64,000 nt of DNA from Citrobacter freundii (GTDB lineage Bacteria; Pseudomonadota; Gammaproteobacteria; Enterobacterales; Enterobacteriaceae). Shown here one piece after another: positions 37,898 to 62,049 of this stretch. The notes below the pieces were generated by a model. The model was not told the DNA's origin. It worked only from the letters and a program-made list of their open reading frames with translations, and did no database searches. The stretch covers positions 558,001 through 622,000 of the forward strand of contig NZ_CP099222.1 of the NCBI RefSeq assembly GCF_029717145.1. The letters run 5' to 3'. The translations under genes and the position numbers were made by a program. Positions within the stretch are counted from its first letter, which is position 1. The number at the start of each line of letters is the position of its first letter.

Positions 37898-39142
37898 TTA
37901 GCCGCGCAGGGCGTTGTTTGCCAGACGTTCGTCTTCAGCCTGGCAGGCTGCAGCGGTAAACAATACGTCGGTTGAGGAGTTCAGTGCGGTTTCACAGGAG
38001 TCCTGCAACACGCCGATAATAAAGCCGACGGCAACTACCTGCATGGCGATATCATTCGGGATACCGAACATATTACACGCCAGTGGGATCAGCAGCAGAG
38101 AGCCACCCGCCACGCCAGATGCGCCACAGGCACAAAGCGATGCCACGACGCTCAACAGCAGCGCAGTCGGTAAATCAACCGGGATCCCCAGTGTATTCAC
38201 CGCTGCCAGCGTCAGCACGGTAATGGTGATCGCCGCGCCAGCCATGTTGATGGTTGCACCCAGTGGGATAGAAACCGAGTAGGTATCGCGGTCCAGATTC
38301 AGCTTCTCACACAGCGCCATATTCACCGGAATGTTGGCGGCAGAGCTGCGGGTAAAGAAGGCATATACGCCGCTTTCACGCAGGCAAGCCAGCACCAGCG
38401 GATACGGGTTGCGACGAATTTTCCAGAACACCAGCAGCGGGTTGACCACGAACGCCACCAGCAGCATACAACCTACCAGCACTGCCAACAGCTGCGCATA
38501 GCCCCACAATGTAGCAAAACCCGTGGTGGCAAGCGTGGAGGAGACCAGGCCGAAAATACCGATAGGGGCGAAACGAATCACCAGTTTCACCATAAAGGTG
38601 ACGGCGTTGGACATATCGTTGACCAGATTCTTGGTCGTTTCATTCCCGTGGCGCAGGGCAAAGCCCAGGCCGACGGCCCATACCAGAATGCCGATATAGT
38701 TCGCGTTAAGCAGGGCATCAATCGGGTTCGACACCATACTCATCAACAGCCCACGCATCACTTCGACAATGCCCGATGGTGGCACAATATCGTTAGCGCT
38801 GCTGGCAAGATGCAGCGTCGAGGGGAAGGCAAAGCTGAACACCACTGCCGCTAATGCCGCGGAGAAGGTACCGAGCAGGTAGAGGAACAGAATCGGACGG
38901 ATATTGGTTTTTTGCCCATGCTGATGGTTCGCAATAGAGGCCATTACCAGCATCAGAACCAGGATGGGAGCGACGGCTTTTAATGCGCCGACGAACAGGG
39001 TGCCCAGCAAACCAGCGGCTTCTGCAGCCGGTTTTGAGATCAGTGCCAGCGCAATCCCCAGTACTAAACCTATCAAAATTTGCTTAACAAGGCTCCCTTG
39101 CGCCAAACGCGAGATCAGCCCCGACGAACGTTGCGTAGTCAT
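37898..39142 (-). CDS. sstT: Na+/serine-threonine symporter
   Basis: 414 residues of the DAACS family: eight helices, two re-entrant loops, serine-rich [12 protein letters not shown] and the Na+-site region [10 protein letters not shown]. It takes up serine and threonine with sodium. Confidence 0.96.
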   Translation of the reverse strand: MTTQRSSGLISRLAQGSLVKQILIGLVLGIALALISKPAAEAAGLLGTLFVGALKAVAPILVLMLVMASIANHQHGQKTNIRPILFLYLLGTFSAALAAVVFSFAFPSTLHLASSANDIVPPSGIVEVMRGLLMSMVSNPIDALLNANYIGILVWAVGLGFALRHGNETTKNLVNDMSNAVTFMVKLVIRFAPIGIFGLVSSTLATTGFATLWGYAQLLAVLVGCMLLVAFVVNPLLVFWKIRRNPYPLVLACLRESGVYAFFTRSSAANIPVNMALCEKLNLDRDTYSVSIPLGATINMAGAAITITVLTLAAVNTLGIPVDLPTALLLSVVASLCACGASGVAGGSLLLIPLACNMFGIPNDIAMQVVAVGFIIGVLQDSCETALNSSTDVLFTAAACQAEDERLANNALRG

Positions 39143-39330
39143 TTCGTAATCCTTTTATTGTGTTGTCGCCTGACCCTTGTGCGTTCTATAGACGCATCTT
39201 TCAGAGTGAGGCAAATGTTTGCATGGCTGAGTATAAGGAAAGAACACGCTTCGGGAAGCGAAATATCCTGGATTTTACGCTGAGATCATATTTTATAACT
39301 TTAAATTAACATTGTGATGACATGTTAAAC

Positions 39331-39367
39331 AAAAAGCCCGACGCACACACAGTGGGCGTCGGGCTTT
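39331..39367 (-). terminator. alx terminator
   Basis: AAAGCCCGACGC (39333-39344) pairs with GCGTCGGGCTTT (39356-39367); the minus strand continues TTTTTGTTT. Confidence 0.88.
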
Positions 39368-39386
39368 GTAGGCTAGTGGATGAGTG

Positions 39387-40355
39387 TTACTGCGTTTGCT
39401 GCTTTTTATCGTGCTGGTGGTTGACCCACGCATTCACAATCAGCGTCACAAACAGGATCCCGAACACCACGCCTAACGAGATAGCGATAGGGATATGGTA
39501 GAAGTCGACGATCAGCATCTTGATGCCGATAAACACCAGAATGATCGACAGGCCGTACTTCAGCATCGAGAAACGCTCCGCCACGCCGGCCAGCAGGAAG
39601 TACATCGCACGCAGACCAAGGATGGCAAACAGGTTAGAGGTCAGCACGATGAACGGGTCGGTGGTCACGGCAAAGATTGCCGGAATGCTGTCGACGGCAA
39701 AGATAACATCGCTCAACTCAACCAGAATCAGCACCAGCATCAGCGGCGTAACGAACAGCAGACCGTTTTTACGCACGAAGAAATGCTCGTTCTCGATGGT
39801 GTCGGTCATACGCAGATGACCGCGCAGCCAGCGCACTAACGGCCTGTCGCCAATGCCGGAAGCATCTTCTTTTGCCAGCGCCATCTTCACGCCGGTAAAC
39901 AGCAGGAACGCGCCGAACACGTACAGCAGCCATTCGAACTGGGTGATTAGCCAACTGCCCGCGAAGATCATGATGGTACGCAGAACAATCGCCCCCAGCA
40001 CGCCATACACCAGCACTCGACGCTGCAACGCTGGCGGCACCGAGAAGTAGCTAAACAGCATCAGCCAAACAAAGACGTTATCCACCGCCAGCGATTTCTC
40101 GATCAAATAGCCGGTGAGGAACGCCAACGCCTGCGGGTCTGCGACCGCACGCCCCTGGGTTTCTGCCAGATACCACCAGAATACGGCGTTAAACAGTAAC
40201 GACAACGTGACCCAGACGATTGACCAGGCGGCCGCCTGCTTCATTGACATCGTATGCGCGCCGCGACGACCCTGCAACAGCAGGTCGATGGCCAGCATAA
40301 TCACCACTACAACAGCGAAGCCACCCCATAACAACGGTGTGCCGACAGTATTCAT
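39387..40355 (-). CDS. alx: TerC-family manganese exporter Alx
   Basis: 322 residues, about nine membrane helices of the TerC family, with acidic intramembrane residues ([25 protein letters not shown]). E. coli Alx is induced at alkaline pH and by Mn and exports Mn. Its expression is set by the leader riboswitch directly upstream. Confidence 0.95.
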   Translation of the reverse strand: MNTVGTPLLWGGFAVVVVIMLAIDLLLQGRRGAHTMSMKQAAAWSIVWVTLSLLFNAVFWWYLAETQGRAVADPQALAFLTGYLIEKSLAVDNVFVWLMLFSYFSVPPALQRRVLVYGVLGAIVLRTIMIFAGSWLITQFEWLLYVFGAFLLFTGVKMALAKEDASGIGDRPLVRWLRGHLRMTDTIENEHFFVRKNGLLFVTPLMLVLILVELSDVIFAVDSIPAIFAVTTDPFIVLTSNLFAILGLRAMYFLLAGVAERFSMLKYGLSIILVFIGIKMLIVDFYHIPIAISLGVVFGILFVTLIVNAWVNHQHDKKQQTQ

Positions 40356-40373
40356 TATATTTCCCCATGCATA

Positions 40374-40404
40374 AAAAAACGGCCAACGCCGAATGACGTT
40401 AGCC
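40374..40404 (-). terminator. Leader terminator of alx
   Basis: On the minus strand CGGCTAACG and CGTTGGCCG form a stem (one G-U pair) followed by seven Ts, just before the alx ribosome site. It is the expression-platform hairpin. Confidence 0.8.
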
Positions 40405-40575
40405 GCTGCTTTTCATGCATAGACCTTGCCATTCGGCAAGGTCTCACTTACAACAACAAAGGAATACGTTGACGTATTCCTTTGTTATCGCCCGGCGACC
40501 GGATGTGGTTTTTCACACATCGTAATGACGATCAACCGACAACGAAGTTACTCCCCTTTGCGGGTAACAAAGTAT
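40374..40575 (-). ncRNA. yybP-ykoY Mn2+/pH riboswitch (PRE) of alx
   Basis: Minus-strand leader with AAGGGGAGTAACTT (40561-40548) and GCCGGGCGATAAC (40496-40484), the conserved loops of yybP-ykoY. A 14-bp perfect hairpin AACAAAGGAATACG / CGTATTCCTTTGTT (40455-40487) and ACCTTGCC/GGCAAGGT (40424-40443) follow, then the terminator stem. The arrangement is as in E. coli alx. Confidence 0.88.
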
Positions 40576-40625
40576 TACAGGCCACGCTTTCAGTCAATGG
40601 CCTGCAACATTTGTTTTACACAGTT

Positions 40626-41624
40626 TTACGCAATCAGCGACGTATTCGCGCTATCTGCTGGGAAAACGACCCCGGTCTGGCGGCGAATTTCCGTTTGCAG
40701 CTTAGCGGTAATGCGACTGACAGCCAGTGCCGGGTGATCCACTTCGCCGGATTCAACCAGATGAGCAAAGCGCTCTGCCTCATACAGCATAGTATTGATG
40801 TGCTGAGGCACCGTCAGATCCTGCGTTTTTCCACCACGCGGAACAAAACAGACTTTCTGGCATTCGGAGATTTTCTCAATGACCAGTGACCCTGATTCGC
40901 CCTGAATCTCGCTGGCCAGCACCGAGTCGCTCACTTTGGAATGCTGTAATGTGACGCTGAAATCACCGTAGTTCAGCACCACAACGCCGTGGGCATCAAC
41001 ACCGCTTGCCAGCAGGCTGGCGCTGGCCTGTACGCTCTGCGGTTCGCCCCACAGCGCAACCGCCGAAGCCAGGCAGTAAAAGCCGATATCCATAATCGAG
41101 CCATTTGAGAACGCTGGATTAAAGGTATTCGGGTTTTCACCGTTCAGATAACGCTGGTAGCGTGAAGAGTACTGGCAGTAATTGATAAACGCCTTTCTGA
41201 CATTTCCTACCTTGGGCAGAGATTGCTGCAGCAGCAGGAAATTGGGCAGGCAGGCGGTTTTAAACGCCTCAAACAGCACCACCTGATTTTCCCGAGCGCA
41301 GGCGATAGCGGCATCGACTTCTGCCAGGTTTGATGCCAGCGGTTTCTCACAAATGACGTGCTTTTTATGGCGTAAGAACAGCTCGGTCTGCGGGAAGTGC
41401 AGAGAGTTTGGGCTGGCGATATACACTGCATCAATAGCGTCACTCTGTGCCATTGCATCCAGCGAAGTAAACAAATGCTCGACGAGATAATCGTTAGCGA
41501 AGCTTTGCGCCTGTTCAAGGCTGCGGGAATAGACTGCGGTTAACTTATATTTGCCGGTTTCATGGGCGGCATCCACAAACTGGCGGGTGATCCAGTTTGT
41601 GCCAATCACTGCGAAACGTATCAT
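40626..41624 (-). CDS. ygjR: Gfo/Idh/MocA-family oxidoreductase YgjR
   Basis: 332 residues. N-terminal Rossmann region (FAVIGTNWITRQFVDAA), the family EKP motif (ICEKPLASN, about 93-101) and a substrate domain. Substrate unknown. It lies directly upstream of the alx leader. Confidence 0.92.
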   Translation of the reverse strand: MIRFAVIGTNWITRQFVDAAHETGKYKLTAVYSRSLEQAQSFANDYLVEHLFTSLDAMAQSDAIDAVYIASPNSLHFPQTELFLRHKKHVICEKPLASNLAEVDAAIACARENQVVLFEAFKTACLPNFLLLQQSLPKVGNVRKAFINYCQYSSRYQRYLNGENPNTFNPAFSNGSIMDIGFYCLASAVALWGEPQSVQASASLLASGVDAHGVVVLNYGDFSVTLQHSKVSDSVLASEIQGESGSLVIEKISECQKVCFVPRGGKTQDLTVPQHINTMLYEAERFAHLVESGEVDHPALAVSRITAKLQTEIRRQTGVVFPADSANTSLIA

Positions 41625-41693
41625 AAAGGCCTTCAGGCTGCGAAAAGGGATCCTTGCGCCAATTTAGCATGCCTTGCTGACAAAGCCAGTGCG

Positions 41694-42197
41694 CTACTGC
41701 GCAGTTTGCTTTAGCGATTGTTGCGTTAACCACAGGCGGGTGTCGAACTCCAGTTGGTGATACTGAGGTTCCATATGGCAGCACAGCTGGTAAAACGCTT
41801 TGTCGTGTTCTTTTTCTTTCAGATGCGCCAGTTCATGAACCACGATCATGCGTAAAAAAGGTTCCGGGGCGTTGCGAAATACGGTGGCGACGCGAATTTC
41901 CGCTTTTGCTTTCAGCTTGCCGCCCTGCACGCGAGAGACGGCGGTATGCAGTCCAAGCGCATTCTTCAACACGTGGATCTTACTGTCATACATCACTTTA
42001 TTGAGCGGTGGGGCATTGCGCAGAAACTGACTTTTCAGATCCTGGGTATATTGCCAGAGCGCCTTATCGGTCGCGAAGTCATGCGTACCCGGATAACGCT
42101 TTTCCAGGACCGCGCCCAGACGTTGCTCGCTGATCAAGGTTCGAACCTGATCAAGTAAATTCTCCGGGTAGCCCTGCAGATAGGTCAACTGACTCAT
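41694..42197 (-). CDS. ygjP: YgjP-type zinc metallopeptidase-like protein
   Basis: 167 residues with HELAH (VVHELAHLKEKEHD), a gluzincin-like metal motif of the YgjP family. E. coli ygjQ, which lies between ygjP and ygjR in K-12, is not present. Role unclear; probable cytosolic metal-dependent hydrolase. Confidence 0.9.
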   Translation of the reverse strand: MSQLTYLQGYPENLLDQVRTLISEQRLGAVLEKRYPGTHDFATDKALWQYTQDLKSQFLRNAPPLNKVMYDSKIHVLKNALGLHTAVSRVQGGKLKAKAEIRVATVFRNAPEPFLRMIVVHELAHLKEKEHDKAFYQLCCHMEPQYHQLEFDTRLWLTQQSLKQTAQ

Positions 42198-42281
42198 TTG
42201 TGCCCCATATAAAGTATAAAAAGTGTATACTCACGCACCCTTTTCAGGGATACGCCGAAATTTTACCATTCAGGAGGGCCG

Positions 42282-43418
42282 ATGAGCCACATAGACAACG
42301 GTTTCCGTTCGCTGTCACTTAAACGTTTCCCGGAAACGGATGACGTTAACCCGCTGCTGGCGTGGGAAGCTGCAGATGAATATCTGCTGCAACAGCTGGA
42401 CGATACCGAGATTTGCGGCCCGGTGCTGCTCCTGAATGATACCTTCGGTGCGCTGGGCTGTGCGCTGGCGGAACATTCGCCGTACAGCATTGGCGACTCT
42501 TATTTAAGCGAACTGGCAACGCGTGAAAACCTGCGTCATAACGACATTGCCGAATCCAGCGTCCAGTTCCTCGACAGCACGGTCGATTACCCACAGGCGC
42601 CGGGCGTGGTACTGATTAAGCTGCCAAAAACCATGGCGCTGCTGGAACAGCAATTGCGTGCGTTACGCCTGGTCGTCACGCCGCAAACGCGCATTATCGC
42701 CGGGGCGAAGGCGCGCGATGTGCATACCTCGACGCTTGAGCTGTTTGAAAAGGTGCTGGGCCCAACCACCACCACGCTGGCATGGAAAAAAGCCCGTCTG
42801 ATCAACTGTACGTTCAGCAATCCTGAACTGGCTGACGCCTCACAAACGTTGAGCTGGAAGCTGGAAGGCACCGACTGGACGATCCACAATCACGCTAACG
42901 TCTTCTCCCGTACCGGGCTGGATATTGGCGCACGTTTCTTTATCGAACATCTGCCGGACAATCTGGAAGGTGAGATTGTCGATCTCGGTTGCGGTAATGG
43001 CGTAGTGGGTCTGACGTTGCTGGAGAAGAACCCGCAAGCGAGCGTGGTGTTTGTGGATGAATCGCCGATGGCGGTGGCGTCCAGCCGCCTGAACGTGGAA
43101 ACCAACATGCCAGACGCGCTGGATCGCTGCGAGTTTATGATCAACAACGCACTGTCTGGCGTGGAACCGTTCCGCTATAACGCTGTGCTGTGTAATCCGC
43201 CGTTCCATCAGAAGCACGCGCTGACCGATAACATCGCGTGGGAGATGTTCCACCACGCCCGCCGTTGCCTGAAGATTAACGGCGAGCTGTATATCGTGGC
43301 AAACCGTCACCTCGACTACTTCCACAAGCTGAAGAAGATTTTCGGCAACTGCGAAACCATCGCCACCAACAACAAATTTGTGGTGCTGAAAGCGGTGAAA
43401 TTAGGGCGTCGCCGCTAA
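42282..43418 (+). CDS. rlmG: 23S rRNA m2G1835 methyltransferase
   Basis: 378 residues, RlmG. N-terminal degenerate methyltransferase-like half, then the C-terminal SAM domain with [12 protein letters not shown] (about 232-243) and catalytic CNPPFHQ (about 305). Methylates G1835 of 23S rRNA. CAGGAGGG precedes the ATG. Divergent from ygjP. Confidence 0.96.
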   Translation: MSHIDNGFRSLSLKRFPETDDVNPLLAWEAADEYLLQQLDDTEICGPVLLLNDTFGALGCALAEHSPYSIGDSYLSELATRENLRHNDIAESSVQFLDSTVDYPQAPGVVLIKLPKTMALLEQQLRALRLVVTPQTRIIAGAKARDVHTSTLELFEKVLGPTTTTLAWKKARLINCTFSNPELADASQTLSWKLEGTDWTIHNHANVFSRTGLDIGARFFIEHLPDNLEGEIVDLGCGNGVVGLTLLEKNPQASVVFVDESPMAVASSRLNVETNMPDALDRCEFMINNALSGVEPFRYNAVLCNPPFHQKHALTDNIAWEMFHHARRCLKINGELYIVANRHLDYFHKLKKIFGNCETIATNNKFVVLKAVKLGRRR

Positions 43419-43424
43419 TCGCTG

Positions 43425-43540
43425 ATGCCGGATGGCGGTTAACACCTTATCAGGCCTACAACGAACTGCCTCGTAGGCCTGATAAGCGTAGCGCCATCAG
43501 GCAATGATGTGTGCAATTACCTTATCCGGCCAACGTAAAG
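43425..43540. repeat. BIME (three REP units)
   Basis: GCCGGATGGCGGTTAACACC, CGTAGGCCTGATAAGCG with CGCCATCAGGC, and a third partial unit TTATCCGGCCAACG, between convergent rlmG and fadH. Confidence 0.85.
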
Positions 43541-43548
43541 ACATAACG

Positions 43549-45588
<2,040 letters not shown>

Positions 45589-45708
45589 TTATTGTTATGT
45601 GGTCGGATGAGTTACTAATTTAGCCGTCGCGGCGCAAAAGGGAAAAGGGGAATGCCGTGATTGTGATGGGATTCAAAAAAGGAGTGGGGCCAGAGAAAGA
45701 ATTTGCCG

Positions 45709-45740
45709 GATGTCGGTGCAAGCACTTTATCCGGCAATAG
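45709..45740. repeat. REP element
   Basis: CCGGATGTCGGTGCAAGCAC with TTATCCGGCAAT after ygjK. Confidence 0.7.
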
Positions 45741-45748
45741 GTCACAGC

Positions 45749-49187
<3,439 letters not shown>

Positions 49188-49261
49188 CTAAGCAAAATAA
49201 AATAATGTTTTTATTGTTATAGCCTTGGCGAATATTGTTTATTGTTATTATGTTTTATGAA

Positions 49262-54353
<5,092 letters not shown>

Positions 54354-54366
54354 TCATTGCAGGTGA

Positions 54367-54389
54367 TTTTAGTAAAAGTTTTACTAAAA
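54367..54389. promoter_or_regulatory. EbgR operator
   Basis: A perfect 23-bp palindrome: TTTTAGTAAAA, central G, TTTTACTAAAA. It lies between ebgR and ebgA, upstream of ebgA, where LacI-family EbgR is known to bind. Confidence 0.85.
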
Positions 54390-54506
54390 TATAGCGAGTA
54401 AGATGATTTACTTTAACTTGATCACGAAAATAACCCGTGCAGAGAAAAACAAGGCATGACAAAGCATGCCCGGTATCAGAAGAAACCGGGCGCGAAAAAA
54501 GGGAGG

Positions 54507-55508
<1,002 letters not shown>

Positions 55509-55639
55509 TTACCCCCGCATTGTAAATGAAGTGCTTATCTATTCACCTGTTTTCAGTAAAAAAAGTACCTCTAATTGACATATTCACGGTAAAACCCCGC
55601 TTTCAGAGTGTGATGGGCGCATCATTTTACGGCTTTTGA

Positions 55640-56032
<393 letters not shown>

Positions 56033-56039
56033 GCGTGTG

Positions 56040-56121
56040 ATGCTGCCGGATGGCGGTTACGCCCTATCCGGCCTACATGTGATCCCGTAGGCCGGAAAAG
56101 TGCAGCGCCATCCGGCGTCTG

Positions 56122-56122
<1 letters not shown>
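56040..56122. repeat. BIME (two REP units)
   Basis: GCCGGATGGCGGTTACGCC / CTATCCGGCCTACA and GTAGGCCGGAAAAGTGC / CGCCATCCGGCGTC, between ygjH and patA. Confidence 0.85.
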
Positions 56123-57563
<1,441 letters not shown>

Positions 57564-57854
57564 TCCCGGCGCGCTTAACGAAAATCGGGATAAACACCAG
57601 GATAGATTTCATTTGCGAAACATTTAATGCCAAAAGTTAACATTTGGCGGTATTTTGCCCAGGTTGACTCTCTGAAAACAGGTGAGATACGCGATCTTCT
57701 GCGCCAAAAACAGGCAGAAGTTGCACTGTGACGGTGCGCAGAGTGAAGCCTGATTGAATAGTTACAGGATGAAAGTATTTTAAATCAATGAATTAGAAAA
57801 CATACAAATTCTGAGGTTTAATCGCAAATTGCGATCTAAATCAAATTTAACAAC

Positions 57855-57881
57855 TAAAGATAAAAAAATTATCGCCGAAAT
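57855..57881 (+). promoter_or_regulatory. FliA (sigma28) promoter of aer
   Basis: TAAAGATA (57855-57862), 11-bp spacer, GCCGAAAT (57874-57881): close to TAAAGTTT-N11-GCCGATAA. It couples aer to flagellar class 3 genes. Confidence 0.75.
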
Positions 57882-57931
57882 AACATATGCCGAAAAAGTT
57901 AACAACCAGATAACCTGCATAGGACGCAACC

Positions 57932-59452
57932 ATGTCTTCTGATCCCTACGTTAGTCAGCAGCATACTCCGCTGGATGATGATATTACCCTCATGTCGACT
58001 ACCGATTTACAAAGCTACATCACTCATGCGAATGACACGTTTGTCCAGGTTAGCGGCTATCAGCTGAGCGAGCTGCTCGGCAAGCCGCATAATCAGGTTC
58101 GTCACCCGGACATGCCCAAGGCGGCATTTGCTGATATGTGGTACACGCTGCAACAGGGGGAGCCATGGAGCGGCATTGTAAAAAATCGCTGTAAAAACGG
58201 CGATCACTACTGGGTGCGAGCCAATGCGGTGCCGATGGTACGTGAAGGGCGAATGACCGGGTATATGTCGATTCGAACCCGGGCGACGCAGGAGGAGATT
58301 GCGGCGGTCGAGCCGTTGTATCAGGCGCTAAATGAAGGACGTTGCAACAAACGCATCCATAAGGGACTCGTGGTGCGTAAAAGTTGGCTGGGAAAGCTGC
58401 CGGCGCTGCCGGTTCGCTGGCAGGTGCGCAGCGTGATGACACTGATGTTTGCCGTGCTGGCGGCAGCGTTGCAGCAAATGGGCGCGGCGTGGCCGCTGCT
58501 GCTGGTGAGTGCGCTGGTGATGCTGGCGGGTACGGCGATTTTCGAATGGCAAATTGTACGCCCGATAGAAAATGTCGCCCGCCAGGCGCTGAAAGTGGCG
58601 ACCGGCGAGCGCAACAGCGTGACGCACCTGAACCGCAGCGATGAGTTGGGCCTGATGCTGCGGGCGGTGGGGCAACTGGGATTAATGTGCCGCTGGCTTA
58701 TTCACGACGTTTCAAGCCAGGTTTCCTGCGTGCGTAACGACAGCGATACGCTGGCAAAAGGTAGCGATGATTTAAACAAGCACACCCAGCAAACGGTTGA
58801 AAACGTGCAGGAAACGGTGACGACGATGAACCAGATGGCGGCGTCGGTGAAGCAAAACTCGGCGACAGCATCTGCGGCTGACAAACTCTCGATTGCTGCC
58901 AGCAGTGCGGCAACGCAGGGAGGCGAGGCGATGGAGACGGTGATCAAAACGATGGACGATATCGCCAGCAGTACCCAGCGTATCGGCACCATCACCACGC
59001 TGATTAACGATATTGCTTTCCAGACCAATATCCTGGCATTGAATGCGGCGGTTGAAGCGGCGCGAGCGGGCGAGCAGGGGAAAGGGTTTGCCGTCGTGGC
59101 GGGGGAAGTACGCCATCTTGCCAGCCGGAGCGCCAGTGCAGCGAATGACATCCGCAAGCTGATTGATGCCAGTGCCGACAAGGTGCAGTCCGGATCCAGC
59201 CAGGTTCACGCTGCTGGCCGCACGATGGACGACATTGTGGCGCAGGTACAGAACGTCACCCAACTGATTGCACAAATCAGCCATTCGACGCTGGAACAGG
59301 CAGACGGGCTGACCAGCCTGACTCGCGCGGTGAATGAGTTGAGCAACATTACGCAGAAAAATGCCGAACTGGTTGAAGAGAGCGCGCAAATTTCAGTGCG
59401 GGTGAAACATCGCGCCGGGCGCCTGGAAGATGCGGTGACGGTGCTGCATTAG
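57932..59452 (+). CDS. aer: Aerotaxis/redox receptor Aer
   Basis: 506 residues. FAD-binding PAS domain (about 20-120, with [18 protein letters not shown]), membrane anchor (about 163-205), HAMP, then the chemoreceptor signalling hairpin with [20 protein letters not shown]. No periplasmic sensing domain, as in E. coli. Steers cells to favourable oxygen or redox conditions through CheA/CheW. Confidence 0.97.
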   Translation: MSSDPYVSQQHTPLDDDITLMSTTDLQSYITHANDTFVQVSGYQLSELLGKPHNQVRHPDMPKAAFADMWYTLQQGEPWSGIVKNRCKNGDHYWVRANAVPMVREGRMTGYMSIRTRATQEEIAAVEPLYQALNEGRCNKRIHKGLVVRKSWLGKLPALPVRWQVRSVMTLMFAVLAAALQQMGAAWPLLLVSALVMLAGTAIFEWQIVRPIENVARQALKVATGERNSVTHLNRSDELGLMLRAVGQLGLMCRWLIHDVSSQVSCVRNDSDTLAKGSDDLNKHTQQTVENVQETVTTMNQMAASVKQNSATASAADKLSIAASSAATQGGEAMETVIKTMDDIASSTQRIGTITTLINDIAFQTNILALNAAVEAARAGEQGKGFAVVAGEVRHLASRSASAANDIRKLIDASADKVQSGSSQVHAAGRTMDDIVAQVQNVTQLIAQISHSTLEQADGLTSLTRAVNELSNITQKNAELVEESAQISVRVKHRAGRLEDAVTVLH

Positions 59453-59461
59453 CACCGCTAT

Positions 59462-59488
59462 TCGGGCGGAACAATGGGTTCCGCCCGA
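59462..59488. terminator. Hairpin between convergent aer and yqjI
   Basis: TCGGGCGGAAC (59462-59472) pairs with GTTCCGCCCGA (59478-59488). Strong 11-bp stem without a T run, possibly serving both directions. Confidence 0.55.
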
Positions 59489-59496
59489 TGACCCGA

Positions 59497-60117
59497 TTAA
59501 TCCAGCTGAGCGATATCCAGCGCTGCGCGATCGATAATACCGATGATTTTTTTGATCTGCGCATCGCTGGTGTCACCGTGATTGACCCGCAGATCCAGCA
59601 CGGCTTTAAAGTTTTCCAGCGCGCGTTTCATCTGCGGGTTTTTACGTAATTCAAAGCCAACGCAGCGTGCTTTAACGCGTTCATGAATAAGCGCCAGATG
59701 CTCGCGATTTTCCTCCAGCCACTGCTGGCCTTGCGCCGTGATCGTGATCTGTTTACGCCCACCTTCCTCTTCGCTGATGACAATCAGTTCTTGATCCTGC
59801 AAGAAATCCAGCGTCGGATAAATCACCCCTGGACTCGGCGTGTAGTGGCCCTGAGTCAGCGTTTCGATGGCTTTGATCAGCTCATAGCCGTGGCTGGCAT
59901 CGCGGGTCAAAATATCCAGAATCACCAGGCGTAATTCGCCGTGACCGAAGAAACGCTGACGACGCCCGCCGCCACCGCGACCATGGCGATGCCCGCAGCC
60001 GTGCTCGTGGTGATGTCCTTCACTGTTGCAGCCTTCGTGGCGATGTTCTTCGCCTTTGCAGCAACCTTCGTGTGGGTGATCTGTATGTTTGCAGCAACCG
60101 TCATGGTGGTTTTGCAT
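59497..60117 (-). CDS. yqjI: PadR-family Ni/Fe-responsive repressor YqjI
   Basis: 206 residues. The first ~50 are His/Cys-rich (MQNHHDGCCKHTDHPHEGCC), a probable metal-binding arm, and the rest a PadR winged helix (LRLVILDILTRDASHGYELI). E. coli YqjI represses itself and yqjH and is released by nickel. Divergent from yqjH, with matching inverted operators in between. Confidence 0.95.
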   Translation of the reverse strand: MQNHHDGCCKHTDHPHEGCCKGEEHRHEGCNSEGHHHEHGCGHRHGRGGGGRRQRFFGHGELRLVILDILTRDASHGYELIKAIETLTQGHYTPSPGVIYPTLDFLQDQELIVISEEEGGRKQITITAQGQQWLEENREHLALIHERVKARCVGFELRKNPQMKRALENFKAVLDLRVNHGDTSDAQIKKIIGIIDRAALDIAQLD

Positions 60118-60138
60118 AGTAGTCTCCAGATGTTATTT

Positions 60139-60332
60139 CGATATATCTAATTTATATCTAATAGTTATGATTTTGCAAGTGCGTGATAGGCTGGTGTTTT
60201 AATTGATTGATTTTTATGTCAATTATTATCAATGGTGAGAAGGGGATTTACGCCGTGGCGTGTATCAAAAAAATGCTTGCAATCTTTGTTATTAGCAATC
60301 ATTATCATTTGAATATTAATTTAGATATATCG
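60139..60332. promoter_or_regulatory. yqjI-yqjH operators and Fur box
   Basis: CGATATATCTAA (60139-60150) and TTAGATATATCG (60321-60332) are exact inverted copies near the two divergent promoters, fitting known YqjI sites. A Fur-box-like ATTAGCAATCATTATCATT lies at 60291-60309 upstream of yqjH. Confidence 0.75.
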
Positions 60333-60355
60333 TATTATCCTCACGAAGGCGAAAA

Positions 60356-61138
60356 ATGACAAAAAACACCTCACGCTACCCCCAGCGCGTTCGTAATGAA
60401 CTGCGCTTCCGTGAACTTACCGTCCTGCGCGTTGAGCGTATCAGCGCAGGTTTTCAGCGCATCGTGCTGGGCGGGGAGGCGCTGGACGGCTTCAGCTCAC
60501 GCGGCTTTGATGACCACGCCAAAGTTTTCTTTCCTGAGCCAGGCAGCCATTTTGTGCCGCCGGTGGTAACCGATGAGGGCATCGTCTGGGCTGACGGTGT
60601 GCGACCCGCGTCCCGGGATTACACGCCGCTATACGATGATGCGCGTCATGAACTGGCGCTGGATTTTTATATTCACGATGGTGGCGTGGCGAGTACGTGG
60701 GCGATGCATGCCCGTGCAGGGGATACACTGACGATTGGCGGACCGCGCGGCTCGCTGGTGGTACCGGAAGAGTATGCGTATCAGGTTTATGTGTGCGATG
60801 AATCGGGAATGCCCGCATTGCGCCGTCGCCTGGAAGCGCTCAGTCGTTTAGCGCGACGCCCGAACGTCACGGCGCTGGTGAGCGTGCAGGATGCGGCGTA
60901 TCAGGACTACCTTGCCCATCTGGATGGGTTTGCTATCCAGTGGTTTGTCGGGCATGACGAACAGGCGGTGGATGACGCGCTGGCTCGGCTGACGGTGCCT
61001 GCAGACGATTATTTCATCTGGGTAACCGGCGAAGGGAAAGTGGTAAAAAATTTGAGCGCCCGCTTTGAAACCGAGGCGTTTGACCCGCAGCGGGTGCGTG
61101 CGGCAGCCTACTGGCATCAGCGGAAAGCGGCTGATTAA
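60356..61138 (+). CDS. yqjH: NADPH-dependent ferric-chelate reductase YqjH
   Basis: 260 residues, siderophore-interacting protein family: FAD-binding domain with RDYTPLYDD and a NAD(P)-binding C-terminal half (YFIWVTGEGKVVKNL). Reduces ferric siderophores in the cytosol. Controlled by YqjI and probably Fur. Its end overlaps the convergent araC-type gene by 4 bp. Confidence 0.95.
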   Translation: MTKNTSRYPQRVRNELRFRELTVLRVERISAGFQRIVLGGEALDGFSSRGFDDHAKVFFPEPGSHFVPPVVTDEGIVWADGVRPASRDYTPLYDDARHELALDFYIHDGGVASTWAMHARAGDTLTIGGPRGSLVVPEEYAYQVYVCDESGMPALRRRLEALSRLARRPNVTALVSVQDAAYQDYLAHLDGFAIQWFVGHDEQAVDDALARLTVPADDYFIWVTGEGKVVKNLSARFETEAFDPQRVRAAAYWHQRKAAD

Positions 61139-61920
61139 TAATTTGACGGCGGAACGCCAAATGCCTGGCGGAACGCGTAGCTAAACGCCGCGGTGCTCGA
61201 ATACCCCACGTCGAGCGCCACGGCGGTAACGCTTTTATTTTTCTTCAGCATTAACACCGATTCCAGAATACGCATCTTTTGCTTCCAGACGCTGAACGGT
61301 AACCCGGTTTCTTTTTTGAAATGACGCGAGAAAGTCCGGGCGGACATGCCAAGATGATTAGCCCAGTACTCCACCGAGTGTTCCCGTGCGGGAGATTCCT
61401 GTATTGTCCGGCACACTTTTGTTAATTCTGCATCCTGCGGCCAGGGTAATACAAAGGCGACTTCCGGTAATTGCAAAATAATATCGACCAGCACGCTCAC
61501 CAGTTTTCCTTCTTTTGACTGGCTATCATAATGGCCTGAAATGACGTTGGTGGCGTAATGAATAAACTCTCTGGCGAAATCACTGATCGCCACCACTTTA
61601 CACTCGTCGATGCGCTTCTCAAGAAAGCCTGGCTTAATATCCAGATTCTCTAAATACACGTCATCCAGCGCCCATACCGCATGCTCAATATTATTCGGGA
61701 TCCAGATACCGTAATGTGCGGGAATTATCCAGCATTTACCGGCGACATCAATGCGCATACTGCCCTTACGGGCGAAATGAAACTGGGTAAATGCGTGTGA
61801 ATGCGGTGGAACATGGTTATTCGCTTCAAGGACATAAGAACGAAAGTACACGTCCTGCGGCAGTTCCGCCATTGAATCATCCGGGAAGGAACTCCACTGT
61901 TTTTGCCTGAGGGTGTCCAT
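61135..61920 (-). CDS. AraC-family regulator next to the second cfa gene
   Basis: 261 residues from the ATG at 61920; the open frame continues into the divergent gene, so longer starts are unlikely (61989 is an alternative). N-terminal cupin (HVPPHSHAFTQFHFARKGSM) and C-terminal double helix-turn-helix (GMSARTFSRHFKKETG, ALDVGYSSTAAFSYAFRQAFG). It is divergent from the Cfa-like gene, so probably its regulator. Not in this place in E. coli. Confidence 0.85.
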   Translation of the reverse strand: MDTLRQKQWSSFPDDSMAELPQDVYFRSYVLEANNHVPPHSHAFTQFHFARKGSMRIDVAGKCWIIPAHYGIWIPNNIEHAVWALDDVYLENLDIKPGFLEKRIDECKVVAISDFAREFIHYATNVISGHYDSQSKEGKLVSVLVDIILQLPEVAFVLPWPQDAELTKVCRTIQESPAREHSVEYWANHLGMSARTFSRHFKKETGLPFSVWKQKMRILESVLMLKKNKSVTAVALDVGYSSTAAFSYAFRQAFGVPPSNY

Positions 61921-62049
61921 AAAAAATACCTGATACTTCCGGTGATGTGGCTTCTGTTCGATAGATCTTGTCCGCAAATCATAATACATACACCCTGTTT
62001 TCCATAATAATCTTGCGTAAGAATTATTCGTCCACCTTTGGTAAATACC

